64,000 bases of DNA, from positions 1,302,001 through 1,366,000 of the forward strand of contig OY282447.1 in the NCBI GenBank assembly GCA_958296165.1, in the 5' to 3' direction. This stretch comes from an uncultured Pseudomonadales bacterium (GTDB taxonomy: Bacteria > Pseudomonadota > Gammaproteobacteria > Pseudomonadales > Azotimanducaceae). The notes beneath the pieces are model-generated. The model made no database searches. It was not told the DNA's origin and was given only the letters and a program-made list of their open reading frames with translations. The translations under genes and the position numbers were made by a program. Shown here one piece after another: positions 1-8,827 of the stretch; the first letter of the stretch is position 1, and every line of letters begins with the position of its first letter.

Positions 1-1416
1 ATAGAGCAGTTCCAACGCATCGAAAAGGAGGCCCTGAAGACCGGCCAGCCGAAGGCGCTGTACGCGAAGGCATTGCTCCATGCGCCGGACCTGAAGCAGG
101 TCGATCGGAAGATCCTCGTAGACATGCCTGGTCTGGATTCGGGCTTAAGAACCCACAACGCCGCGATCCAACGCTATCTGCCGCTCGGCAGCTACTTCTT
201 GATGGTCGTGGACGCCGACCACGGTACGCTGCGCGCCAGCGAGATTCGCCAGTTGCGCGAGTTCTTGGACCAAGAGGTCGAGTTCGCAGTGCTGGTGAAC
301 AAGATCGACAAGAAGCAAACCGACGCGGATGCCATCATAGGCGAGATTGAAAAACAGGTTGAGAGTGCGTTCGGCAAGTCAGCCCCGATACGCGCCGTAT
401 CGGCGCATTCAGACGACGTGACGGCGTTCCACGACGTGCTGGCCGGAGTGGACTTCGATCACGCGTTGGCGACCTTTTGGCGCGCGCCGGTTTGTGGCCT
501 GTTCGATAACGCAGAGCGCAGCTTGCACACCCGCTACAGCGCCCTAAACGTCTCCACCGCGGAAAGCGACCGTCTGATCGCCGAACTGCAGGCCAAGAAG
601 GAAGCCTTGGAAAACAAACTCCGCTCGGATGAGCGTGAGATCGGTCGGCGATATTCCGATCGTGCGGTGGATCGAGTCATCCAAAGTGTGCGCGACTCCA
701 TCCGGGACCAAGCGCGCGCGCTGGCCGAGACGTACATGGCCAGCGGCCAATCGGCGTTCGAGCATGAGGTCAACGAGATCGCGCGGCAGACGTTGAACCG
801 CACGGTGGACGCTGCACAGTCTGAGACGTTCGGCGAGATCGCCGAACGCTACCGAGAGGACATTGACGGTCTGAACGCATCATACGAGCAGCTAGTAGGC
901 AGCGCAGACGCACAGACCTCAAGCGGCCGGCCGGCACTGATCCTCCCTGTCCGTGACGCCGCACGAAATAGCATGTTGACGGCGAGAGGCGCGACGATCG
1001 ATACGAGCAAGGGAGTCTTCGCGGCGCCAACGGCGGTAGTCAAAGTTTTGCTGGAAGTGCTCATCAAGGCCCTAATCGAGTGGTTGAAAGGGCGGAGCGA
1101 GCGCCAAAGGCAGGAGGAAGAGAGGCAGCGACACTTCCAGGACTTGCAGATGAACATTCGTTCTCAAGTAGCTTCGAAGGTGGCCTCAGAAATGCGAGCC
1201 AAAGTCGCGTCCCACTACAGTACGTTGGCCCGCGACATGACGGATCAGTTGCGGCAGCATGTTGGTGCATTGGTGGATGGCGCTGAGAAAGACATCAGGA
1301 AGAGCCAAGCGGAAGTCGAGGCACGACAGCAGGATGTAGAACAACGGAAATCTGCGCTAAAGGAGGCGCTCGGTGCGCTTACCAAGGCGAAGCAACCCAT
1401 CGAGGCACTCCTATGA
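1..1416 (+). CDS. Dynamin-like GTPase 1, 5'-truncated by window edge
   Basis: The reading frame is open from base 1, so the start codon and the P-loop (G1) lie upstream of the window. Visible GTPase motifs are G3 DMPG at about codon 38 and G4 NKID at about codon 100, both typical of the dynamin/YjdA/CrfC superfamily. The rest is helical: long charged stretches, a hydrophobic stretch around codons 340-360 that could touch membrane, and a final Gln/Glu/Lys-rich coiled coil. Bacterial dynamin-like proteins remodel or tether membranes by GTP-driven assembly. That role is inferred from the family. The stop overlaps the ATG of the next GTPase (ATGA), so the two are translationally coupled. Confidence 0.85.
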   Translation: MEQFQRIEKEALKTGQPKALYAKALLHAPDLKQVDRKILVDMPGLDSGLRTHNAAIQRYLPLGSYFLMVVDADHGTLRASEIRQLREFLDQEVEFAVLVNKIDKKQTDADAIIGEIEKQVESAFGKSAPIRAVSAHSDDVTAFHDVLAGVDFDHALATFWRAPVCGLFDNAERSLHTRYSALNVSTAESDRLIAELQAKKEALENKLRSDEREIGRRYSDRAVDRVIQSVRDSIRDQARALAETYMASGQSAFEHEVNEIARQTLNRTVDAAQSETFGEIAERYREDIDGLNASYEQLVGSADAQTSSGRPALILPVRDAARNSMLTARGATIDTSKGVFAAPTAVVKVLLEVLIKALIEWLKGRSERQRQEEERQRHFQDLQMNIRSQVASKVASEMRAKVASHYSTLARDMTDQLRQHVGALVDGAEKDIRKSQAEVEARQQDVEQRKSALKEALGALTKAKQPIEALL

Positions 1417-3066
1417 ACGACATGACCGCCAGCCATCAGGCCGTCGACGCTGCTGCCGTCGCGGCTGGACGGGACAGCCTGCAGAAGGCCTTGGATTCCA
1501 TGGTGACGGCCCTAGACGGTCACCGGGAAGAAATCCCGGACAACAGTGCCCCTGCGAGGGCCATCAGGGGCATTCGAGAGGACGTCATCGGGCTTCGTGC
1601 GAAGCTGGCCGAAGACCGTCTGCTGCGGCTCGGCATTGTCGGCCAAGTGAAGGCCGGCAAGTCATCGCTCCTGAACTTGCTGTTGTTTGACGGCAGGGAG
1701 GTGCTGCCCAAGGCCGCCACTCCGATGACCGCGTCGCTCACGCACATTATGAAGAGCGATCGCGACGAAATAGAGGTCGAGTACTACACGAAGAAGGACT
1801 GGGCGGAAATCGAGGAGCACGCCAGAGAGTACGAGCGCACCAAGAACGACGCCAAGGCCGTGCCAGATTTCGTGAGTGCGTCCCATGAGTTGGTCGCGAT
1901 GGCCAAGCAGCGTAGGCTTCAAGTAGGCAAATATCTGGACAAGAACCATGTTGAGCCCGTAACCCTCTCACGGCTCAACGCGGAACTTGCGCGGCTAGTA
2001 GGGGCGGGCGGTAAGCTTACGCCGTTGGTGAAGAGCGTTACGATCCGATGCGCCCAAGGCGTACCTGACCTCGACATCGTCGACACCCCTGGCATCAACG
2101 ACCCGATCGGATCACGCTCAAGGCAGGCAGAGAAGCTGCTCGTCAGTTGCGACGCCGTGCTGCTGCTGAGCTACTCTGGTCAGTTCATGGACAATGTCGA
2201 TGTCCGGTTCTTCGAGCAACGGCTTCCCGAGGAGGGCATCAGCCATCGTCTGATCATCGGCAGCAAGTTCGACAGTGCGCTCATTGACGTTGCCACCAAG
2301 TACCGGGGCGATCTTCAGAGCGCCAAAGACGACACCGAGCGACATCTGAAGCACCACGCAGCGGATGCTATGGAGCAACTGTCCGACCACGAATCGGAGG
2401 ACATGGCCGCGGAGGAGATCATCTTCGTCTCGGCCATGAGCTCAGTGCTTGCCACAGTGCCTTATTCAGACTGGAGATACGAAGAGAGAGATCTCTTCGA
2501 CCGGATTCGTCGAGCATATCCCGATTGGTTCGATAAACCCAACGTGCGAGACACCACGATTACAGCGGAAACCAAAGCAGTCTTGGCCAACCTCGGAAAT
2601 CGCGATGCCGTGACGGAGCGCCTCGATGCGATTCGTCGAAACAAGGAGCAGATCGTCTTTGCGAGCAACCGAGACAAGGTCGACGAGAAGCGAGCCTCAG
2701 CCATCAAAGAAGCAGACGGGCTGATCGAGGATCTTGACAAGTACAAGAAGGATGTCAACGAGAAGGAAGTCGAACAGATCGAGCAGGAGATCAAGGCCGG
2801 AGAGGGCCTCATGGCCCGGCTCAGCGTTCGCCTAAAGGATGCATGGAGCGTACTAATCGACAGCAAATCGCAGGGCTTGGCCGAGCTCAGGCGTGAAATC
2901 CGTGCGGAAGCAGGAGAGGCCCGTGACGCGGTCAAAGGTGCCGTCAGTGTGGAGAAGGGATCCAAGAAGAAGAAGAAGAAAAAGGGTGCAGGTGTCCTCG
3001 GCATTAGCTGGATAACGCGCAAAATTACAGGTGAGAGCGACTATGAGACCTATCGTGAGCCCTACG

Positions 3067-3070
3067 AAAA
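3067..3070. repeat. Target-site duplication AAAA, left copy
   Basis: AAAA directly precedes the left inverted repeat and is matched by AAAA at 4816-4819 after the right repeat. Four-base duplications fit the IS1380 family. Removing the element plus one copy restores the host gene frame, which supports these boundaries. The run is low complexity, so the exact edge could move by a base. Confidence 0.7.
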
Positions 3071-3101
3071 CCCTATTGTTGCATTAGATTCTCAATCTAT
3101 C
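3071..3101 (+). repeat. Left terminal inverted repeat of the IS
   Basis: This is the left end of the element. It pairs with 4785-4815: 15 of the first 16 bases are complementary-identical, and a weaker inner block (ATCTAT) recurs after a one-base offset. It contains an in-frame continuation of GTPase 2. Confidence 0.8.
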
Positions 3102-3361
3102 CCCTTGGGATTGAGCGGCACGGCGAGTCGTAGTCGGTTCTCCCGACGAAACGAAGCGGGAGAAGAGTAGGCGCGCACCAAGGGAAGGCGCGACGAAGGC
3201 GTTTCGGCGAGGACGATTCGGATCCTCCCCGATTGGATCCAATGCGGATTTTCGGCGTTGCCGCTCAAACGCACCGGCGGTTGGCCTGAGCGGCGCCGCT
3301 CCGACGACGCCTTTCGGCCCTTTCGAAAACCGATGCCGAATCGTTCTGCGGATCTCGGAAG

Positions 3362-3418
3362 CGGCGGCCTCCCTTGGTACGATGGAGGTGCTCAAACAAA
3401 CATCGAAGGAGGCCGCCG
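3362..3418 (+). promoter_or_regulatory. Hairpin that can sequester the transposase ribosome binding site
   Basis: CGGCGGCCTCC at 3362-3372 is the exact reverse complement of GGAGGCCGCCG at 3408-3418. The 11-bp GC-rich stem would have a 35-base loop. The right arm contains most of the AAGGAGG ribosome binding site (3406-3412) of the GTG start at 3421. A transcript reading in from outside would include both arms and hide the site. One starting inside the loop would not. This is the known logic by which IS10/IS50-type elements limit transposase made from impinging transcription. Its operation here is inferred. Confidence 0.65.
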
Positions 3419-3420
3419 AA

Positions 3421-4788
3421 GTGAAGATTAGCAGGAACGCCGTGCGCGGAAAAGCGAACCGGGCGCTGGAAATCCGATTCGAGGCGCAGCGCCTCACGTC
3501 GCACGCCGGGCTGGTCGTCTTCCAGCGGCTGTTCGCCCGGCTGGGGCTGAAGGAGCGCCTGCGGCCGTGCTTCCGGCACCTGCCCGAGCGCGCCTACCCG
3601 CCGCACGCCGTCGTCCTGCTGCTGGTGGTTCACCTGCTGCTCGGCTGCCGCAGCCTGCGCGACATGGCGCGCTACCGCAACGACGAGGCGGTGCGGCGCG
3701 CGGTGGGGCTGCGGCGGCTGCCGGACGTGTCGACGGTCTCGCGCGCGCTCGCCGGCATGGACGGGCGCTGCGTCGACAAGATGCGGGCGGCGAACCGGGA
3801 ACTGGTGGTCGAGCGGCTGCGGGCGCTGCGCCCGGGGCGCGCGACGGTCGACTTCGACGGCTCGGTGCTGGGCACGAAGCGGCAGGCGGAAGGCACGGCG
3901 GCGGGCTACAACCCGCAGCGCAAGGGCCAGCGCAGCTACTGGCCGCTGTTCGCCACCGTGGCGCAGACCAGCCAGGCGCTGGACGTGCTGCACCGCCCCG
4001 GCAACGTGGCCGATTCCACGGGAGCCCGGGAGTTCATGGACGAAACGCTGGCCCGCCTGCGCGACGCGCTGCCCGGAACGCGGCTGGAGGCCCGCGCCGA
4101 CGGCGCCTTCTTCGGCGAGGACGTCCTCGGCCTGTTCGAGCGGCGCCGCGTCGACTACTCCGTGTCCGTGCCCTTCGAGCGCTTCCCGGCGCTCAAGCAG
4201 CTGATCGAGAGCCAGACCCGATGGCGCAAGGCCGGCCGGGACGCCGAGTGCTTCGAGCCGGACTGGAAGCCGAACAGCTGGGCCAGCCAGCGCCGCATCG
4301 TCGTGATCCGCCGGCGCGTGCCGATCCGCCGCCCGGGGCCCCTGCAGCTCGACCTGTTCGAACCCCGCGCCCACGGCTTCGAGTTCAAGGCCGTCGTCAC
4401 CAACAAGCGCCAGAGCGCCCGGCGCGTCGCCCTGTTCCACGACGGCCGCGGCGCCCAGGAGGCCCTGTTCGCCGAACTCAAGTCGCAGTGCGGACTGTCC
4501 CGCGTCCCCGCCCGCCGCGAACCCGCCAACCGCCTGTTCGCGCTCGCCGCCATGCTCGCCCACAACCTCGCCAGAGAACTCCAGATGGCCGCCCGCGCGC
4601 CGCAACGCCGCGCCAGCGCCAAGCGCTCGCCGCTTTGGAACTTCGAGCAGCTGCGCACGATGCGAAACGACTTCCTGCTGCGCGCCGGACGCTTCCTGTA
4701 CCCGCAGCGAAAACCCGTCCTTTCCATCATGTGCGACCCCAGGACCGAGGCCACGATGAACGACTACCTCGCCGCTTTCGCCCTATAG
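3421..4788 (+). CDS. IS1380-family transposase (DDE)
   Basis: GTG at 3421 is chosen because AAGGAGG lies eight bases upstream. An ATG at 3382 would add 13 residues but lacks such a site. The product is 455 residues, with the DDE pattern of the IS1380 group: first Asp in VDFDGSVLG followed by the GYNPQRKGQRSY block, second Asp in EARADGAFFG, and the Glu in ALFAELKSQCG followed by an Arg/Asn-rich helix (AHNLARELQ). All three acidic positions are present and no frameshift is seen, so the enzyme is probably active. It would cut and rejoin the element ends at 3071 and 4815. Confidence 0.9.
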   Translation: MKISRNAVRGKANRALEIRFEAQRLTSHAGLVVFQRLFARLGLKERLRPCFRHLPERAYPPHAVVLLLVVHLLLGCRSLRDMARYRNDEAVRRAVGLRRLPDVSTVSRALAGMDGRCVDKMRAANRELVVERLRALRPGRATVDFDGSVLGTKRQAEGTAAGYNPQRKGQRSYWPLFATVAQTSQALDVLHRPGNVADSTGAREFMDETLARLRDALPGTRLEARADGAFFGEDVLGLFERRRVDYSVSVPFERFPALKQLIESQTRWRKAGRDAECFEPDWKPNSWASQRRIVVIRRRVPIRRPGPLQLDLFEPRAHGFEFKAVVTNKRQSARRVALFHDGRGAQEALFAELKSQCGLSRVPARREPANRLFALAAMLAHNLARELQMAARAPQRRASAKRSPLWNFEQLRTMRNDFLLRAGRFLYPQRKPVLSIMCDPRTEATMNDYLAAFAL

Positions 4789-4815
4789 ATCGGCGTACTT
4801 AATGCAACATTAGGG
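4785..4815 (-). repeat. Right terminal inverted repeat of the IS
   Basis: This is the right end of the element, complementary to 3071-3101 as described there. It is followed by the second AAAA copy at 4816-4819 and then by the resumed coding frame of GTPase 2. Confidence 0.8.
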
Positions 4816-5413
4816 AAAAGAAGGTGCTCGATGCCACTGCGGTAGAGGATGCCGTCAACGATATGCAGGATTTCCTACAGGACAAGCTAACCGATGTGTG
4901 CGACGAGATGTTCGACCACAAATTCGAAGTAGACGCATCCAAGGAGCTCCGCCAGATAGTCGCAAACGAAGCGAGCAGCGATTTGGCTGAGGCATGGGAC
5001 ATCGATGTACTCTCACGGGCCGTGCGCGATGCCGTCAGCAAAGTATCGGAAGATGCTCGTACGAAGCTCGACGCGGACCAGATCATTGCCGCCTCGGCGA
5101 CTGATTTCGAGGGGCTCGGCGCGGAGCAAGGTCGTCGTCGTGGCAGGAAGATCGTTAAGTCGATCGTGGACCGCGGTCTCAAGTGGATCGACGACGCCAA
5201 AGATGTGCTTGATGGGGTTGCAGCTGAGGCCAAGCAGACGTTGGTGCCGGCGGCGTTGCAGGAGCTCCGCGACAGTCAAGAGCGACTCAAAAAGGACATT
5301 AAGGATCGTGAGTTCAAGACGCAACGCATCAACAATGCCGTGAAAGAGATCGAAGAGTGTCGTTCGAGCTTGCGGAGCGCTGGTTGAACACGCCACATCA
5401 TTGAGGGGGTGCG

Positions 5414-7168
5414 ATGGCCCGCCAGCTGACGTCGCGAAGCACACGGATGTCCGCGGCGGACGCGAGGCGGTTGCTGTCTGATGCAGCAGGCCTGCTACAG
5501 CACTGCGAAGACCTCGATAACTCGCTCAGAACAGCATTGGACGAGGTGGACGCCTGCGAGCGCGCGCTCAACGAGTCGTCTGAACAGACGGCGGGGAAAT
5601 TGGCACACCTAGGGCGGCACCACCGAGCGCTTCGCCGTTTGTTGGTGCCCTTCCGGCACGTCGTAGAGCGCCCAGGCGCGTTCCACTTTAGCCGTGCCGC
5701 ACTGCTGCGGGTGTCGGTAATCGCGACGGTCCTCTGGAAACGGATGGACTCCGCGATGAAGATCGGCGGTTCGCTTGCGGCATTGCGGGTGGCCGAGCGA
5801 TTCAAGACCACCCGTCAACGAATCGCCAACGCCGAGAGCGCGTTCCAGCAAGGCAACTTTCGGAGAGTGATCGAGGCCAGCGAGGCGCTTTCGAAGCACG
5901 CGGACAAGCTGCATAGCGTCATTCAACTGGTTGGTGGCATTACGTCCGCTGACTATGGCGCCGCCGCCAGTCCTGATGTGGAACGTTACTTCCGCGAGTT
6001 CGAAGCGTTGCTGGAAGACGACTACCGTCGCTTTGCCAGCGAAGAGAACTATCCCCAAGAAGCCGATGCGTATGCGGACCTGAGGGACATGTTCGACGAA
6101 ATGAGCGAGATCCGCTTGGCGCCACGTCTCGCGAGCAGGAACATCTGTGCCGTAGCTGGCGGCTTCAGCAGCGGCAAGTCCAGCTTTCTGAACGCGCTGA
6201 TCGGTGGCGATGAGGAAATCCTGCCGACGCAGATCACGCCGACCACTGCCATCCCTACTTATATCTTCCACGTCGATGGCGAGTTGAGCGTCAATACCTT
6301 CAATCACAACGGCGGTTCCGTCGAGATAGCCGCTGACATGTTTCAGAAAATGACCCACAGCTTCAAGCGGTCCTATGGGATTGAGCTCAAGCGGCTCGTA
6401 CATCGGGTTTCCATCTACACGCCTGCGCTCTCGTCATCGAAAAACTTGGCGTTCATAGACACGCCTGGCTACACCAACCCAGAGGAGGCGAGCGACAGCA
6501 ACCGAGACGAGAACATCGCGTTGGCCAACATGCTGAAGGCGCACTTTCTGATCTGGGTAGTCGATTGCGAAAAAGGCACCATCCCGGAGCAGGACATTCA
6601 CTTTATCCGCAAGTTTCTGTCGTCCGACGAGTATCGCACCAAGAAGGGCCGGATATATCTCGTGCTGAATAAGGGCGACAAGAAGACTAACCAGCAGCGC
6701 AAGGACATTCTTAAAGTAGCCCGCGAGACCGCTACAAAGCACCAAGTACCGCTCGCTGGAATCGGGGTCTACAGCTCCCACGAGAGAGAATGGTACGCGC
6801 ACTTGGATTCGTCGTTCGAGGCGTTCTTGACCAGAGTAAACAGGGCGCGCCAAGCCAGCACAAGGAAGCTAAGCAAGGAAGTAGAGGACGTGTTTCAGCT
6901 ATATGTGGATTATCACCGAGAAGAAGGCAATCAGCTTCGCAAGGCTTCCGGTTTGTTGAACAGGCTGGCGCTCGCGTTAAGCTCTGACGCTGCAGAGCAG
7001 GAGCCTACCAAGCTGGGAGCAGACTTGAGTGAGCGGCGTGCGTACATTCGCGGGGAACTGGCCAATCATGAGCGGTTGGAGAAGGAGGCGCGACGTCTGC
7101 AGGAGCGCTTCTCGTCCTCCGTAGAGGGCTTCGTCGATAGCATTGCGGCCCTGAAAGACGTTCGATGA
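5414..7168 (+). CDS. Dynamin-like GTPase 3
   Basis: 584 residues. Start ATG 5414 has GAGGGGG about five bases upstream and lies 26 bases after the end of GTPase 2. An N-terminal helical region of about 245 residues precedes the GTPase domain: P-loop GGFSSGKS near residue 249, G3 DTPGYTNP near residue 350, G4 NKGD near residue 418. A charged helical C-terminus follows. The late position of the P-loop distinguishes it from GTPase 2. Tandem dynamin-like genes often form hetero-assemblies, and three in a row with different architectures suggests subunits of one membrane machine. Substrate membrane and trigger are unknown. Confidence 0.85.
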   Translation: MARQLTSRSTRMSAADARRLLSDAAGLLQHCEDLDNSLRTALDEVDACERALNESSEQTAGKLAHLGRHHRALRRLLVPFRHVVERPGAFHFSRAALLRVSVIATVLWKRMDSAMKIGGSLAALRVAERFKTTRQRIANAESAFQQGNFRRVIEASEALSKHADKLHSVIQLVGGITSADYGAAASPDVERYFREFEALLEDDYRRFASEENYPQEADAYADLRDMFDEMSEIRLAPRLASRNICAVAGGFSSGKSSFLNALIGGDEEILPTQITPTTAIPTYIFHVDGELSVNTFNHNGGSVEIAADMFQKMTHSFKRSYGIELKRLVHRVSIYTPALSSSKNLAFIDTPGYTNPEEASDSNRDENIALANMLKAHFLIWVVDCEKGTIPEQDIHFIRKFLSSDEYRTKKGRIYLVLNKGDKKTNQQRKDILKVARETATKHQVPLAGIGVYSSHEREWYAHLDSSFEAFLTRVNRARQASTRKLSKEVEDVFQLYVDYHREEGNQLRKASGLLNRLALALSSDAAEQEPTKLGADLSERRAYIRGELANHERLEKEARRLQERFSSSVEGFVDSIAALKDVR

Positions 7169-7453
7169 CGACGGTGCGAAGCTCGGAACTACTTTCGATT
7201 TGGCAGCTCGTTCAGGAAGGCAGGAGTTAGTCGATCTATTCCGAGACTCCCGTGTCGATGGCACCAAGAAAATGGCTAACAGGGGCAGAGGAGATGGTCG
7301 GTCAAATCGCATACTTGTGGAAGCGGCACTACAGCAATTCCGCGCTAGTCAACAGCTCCTCAAGGAGCACCATTGCGAGCCGCGAAATCACGACACAGCG
7401 CATAGAAGATGCTCTGAAAGAGATCGAAGAATGTGGCTCGGGGACGCCGCTTA
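7169..7453 (+). pseudogene. Relict C-terminus of another dynamin-like GTPase
   Basis: Two overlapping frames together match the end of GTPase 2. Frame 3 gives EAALQQFRASQQLLKEH near 7318-7370, matching PAALQELRDSQERLKKD. Frame 1 then gives REITTQRIEDALKEIEEC, matching REFKTQRINNAVKEIEEC. A single extra base near 7370 explains the shift. No GTPase domain remains, so this is the tail of a duplicate that was otherwise deleted. Confidence 0.7.
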
Positions 7454-7552
7454 GCCCGACTGACACATGTGGCGAACCAGTTCACGTCCGGGCACTCGCT
7501 CAATACACAAAGTAACGCACCCGAAAACCCACCAACCAATTAGGAGTTACCA

Positions 7553-7919
7553 ATGTTCGTCCAGTACCTAAATGAACGGCAGCAGGCCGCCCTGCTGCAC
7601 TACTCCTACGAGATGATGCGCGCTGATGGCGCAGTTGAAGGTGCTCCGCGACCAAGCGCAGCCGGGCGTGGAAGCAGAGGACGTGCCCGTCGCGGATCTT
7701 CCCAAGCTGTTTGACGATCGCGTCAGCCGCGTCGCGTTTCTTCTTGAAATCGTAGGGATGGGCTACGCGGACCAGACGTTCGACCCTAGGGAGTCGAAGT
7801 TGGTTGGCGAGATCGTCAATGCCCTTGCCGACGAGGACGACCTTTTGGGTCGCATCACGTCATGGGTGCAACGCCAAGTGCTTCTGGTGAAGGAAGCCCA
7901 CGAGCTAATGAGGGGTTGA
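7553..7919 (+). pseudogene. TerB-like protein, frameshifted
   Basis: ATG 7553 follows a TAGGAG ribosome binding site. The first frame gives about 29 convincing residues (MFVQYLNERQQAALLHYSYE, then MMRADGAVE) and then degenerates. From about 7630 the next frame continues with LKVLRDQAQPG and a helical domain to the stop at 7919, containing GYADQTFDPRES. The combined product resembles the intact TerB-like protein at 45005-45400 (acidic ADG/YADG motifs, two helical halves). TerB-like proteins are small acidic helical proteins linked to stress and membrane-associated systems. Decay or a sequencing indel are both possible. The gene lies three bases before the LRAT-like gene, so they would share a transcript. 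Confidence 0.65.
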
Positions 7920-7922
7920 GCT

Positions 7923-8462
7923 ATGATCATCATGCCACTCCCACCAATACTTGCAGGTCCGAAATTCGAGCCTCCCGAAGTCGTCTCGATGCTGGAGCGA
8001 GGCTGCGTGGTGTACCGTGATCTTTGGCCTTTGTTGTCGGAACTCGCCGATGCTGTTGTCGGCCCAGTTGCCCGGCTTGCTCCTCAGGAACACTCAGGCA
8101 TCTATGTCGGCGATGGCCAAGTGATCTCGCTTGACAAGGGCGGCGACGTCATATCCGAAGGGGTGCATGCATTCCGAAGGGCCCAGTGGACGCGGTGCAA
8201 TATCTATGTCTCCTGCGTTGGTAGAGTGCCGGTAGGCGACCAGGAAGTGGCCTGCCGAGCGGAGGAGATGGTCGGAACAGCCCGAAGCTACAACGCAGTC
8301 TTTGACAACTGCCACCAGTTCGCATCGGGATGCTTGACCGGCGACTTCGAGAACGCCGACAACTTTCTGTGGATGCTCAAGGACACGGCATCGAAAGAGA
8401 TCGGTGCCGATGCATGGTGCGTTTGGCGGCCGGCAACCGGGGCGGCGCTGCACGAAGCGTGA
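7923..8462 (+). CDS. LRAT/NlpC-P60-like papain-fold protein
   Basis: 179 residues. AGGGG precedes the ATG at good spacing. The motif HSGIYVGDGQVI (His57) and a downstream NCHQF (Cys130) match the permuted papain fold of LRAT/HRASLS acyltransferase-phospholipases, which use His, His and Cys. The second histidine usually found in VIHL is a serine here (VISL). The His57/Cys130 pair is kept, so activity is plausible but uncertain. Family members move or remove acyl chains on membrane lipids, which would fit the neighbouring membrane GTPases. No signal peptide or membrane segment is seen. Confidence 0.7.
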   Translation: MIIMPLPPILAGPKFEPPEVVSMLERGCVVYRDLWPLLSELADAVVGPVARLAPQEHSGIYVGDGQVISLDKGGDVISEGVHAFRRAQWTRCNIYVSCVGRVPVGDQEVACRAEEMVGTARSYNAVFDNCHQFASGCLTGDFENADNFLWMLKDTASKEIGADAWCVWRPATGAALHEA

Positions 8463-8827
8463 CGAGCGTGCGCAGATGCTTGCGGCGCAGGTCGTTGGCG
8501 TGTATGACCGGCGGTGGACGCGAACTTCCAACGCTACATGCTGCGGCAGCTAGCGCAATTCGCTTCAGGTGGACAGATCGCCGGAAGCAGATCGCCATCG
8601 ACACAGCCCACTGACGATAATCTAGGCTGTGGCCATGTAGCCGCGTCGCCATCCGACGGTTGCGCGAACGTGAGAGCCGATCTTGCAGCAAATCAGTCAT
8701 GCGCAGCATCGAGCGTCAAGGCGATGGTCAGGCGACGCGGACCCACGCCCGAGGCTACCGCACCACCGCCCACAACCCGACTTGCCGCCAATGCCGGCCT
8801 TCCGTCACACTTCACATCGTCGACTCG
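8463..8827. other. Gap without a supported gene
   Basis: Open frames here on both strands are Arg/Ser/His-rich and have no ribosome binding site or recognisable motif, so none is called. A weak -10-like GATAAT near 8617 on the plus strand could serve the membrane protein operon that starts at 8828. The gap separates the GTPase island from the MoxR operon. Confidence 0.5.

Larger units (their letters stand above)
3071..4815. mobile_element. IS1380-family insertion sequence (about 1.75 kb)
   Basis: The element is bounded by imperfect terminal inverted repeats whose outer 16 bases match at 15 positions (CCCTATTGTTGCATTA on the left, CCCTAATGTTGCATTA on the right read inward). AAAA flanks both ends. 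It encodes a single DDE transposase and no passenger gene. It sits inside dynamin-like GTPase 2 in the same orientation as the gene. The near-perfect ends, intact transposase and clean frame restoration suggest a recent insertion. The family assignment rests on the transposase motifs and is not database-checked. Confidence 0.88.
1413..5387 (+). pseudogene. Dynamin-like GTPase 2, split by an IS1380-type insertion
   Basis: The N-terminal part (1413-3070) has P-loop GQVKAGKS at residues 77-84, G3 DTPG near residue 225 and a variant G4 SKFD near residue 288 in place of N/TKxD. It then has a long helical stalk and a run of seven lysines. The element at 3071-4815 plus one 4-base duplication totals 1749 bases, a multiple of three. 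Joining 3070 to 4820 continues the same frame into the 4820-5387 segment and gives one protein of 741 residues ending in a helical tail. As it stands the first piece stops inside the element (at 3170) after 585 codons. The second piece could only be made from an internal GTG at 4824. Loss of function is likely but not proven. Confidence 0.88.

Noticed and set aside
3265-4605. Long open frames antisense to the transposase, and a 411-residue frame on the same strand from 3567
   Set aside because: They are Arg/Ala/Pro-rich shadows of a GC-rich coding region, without ribosome binding sites or motifs.
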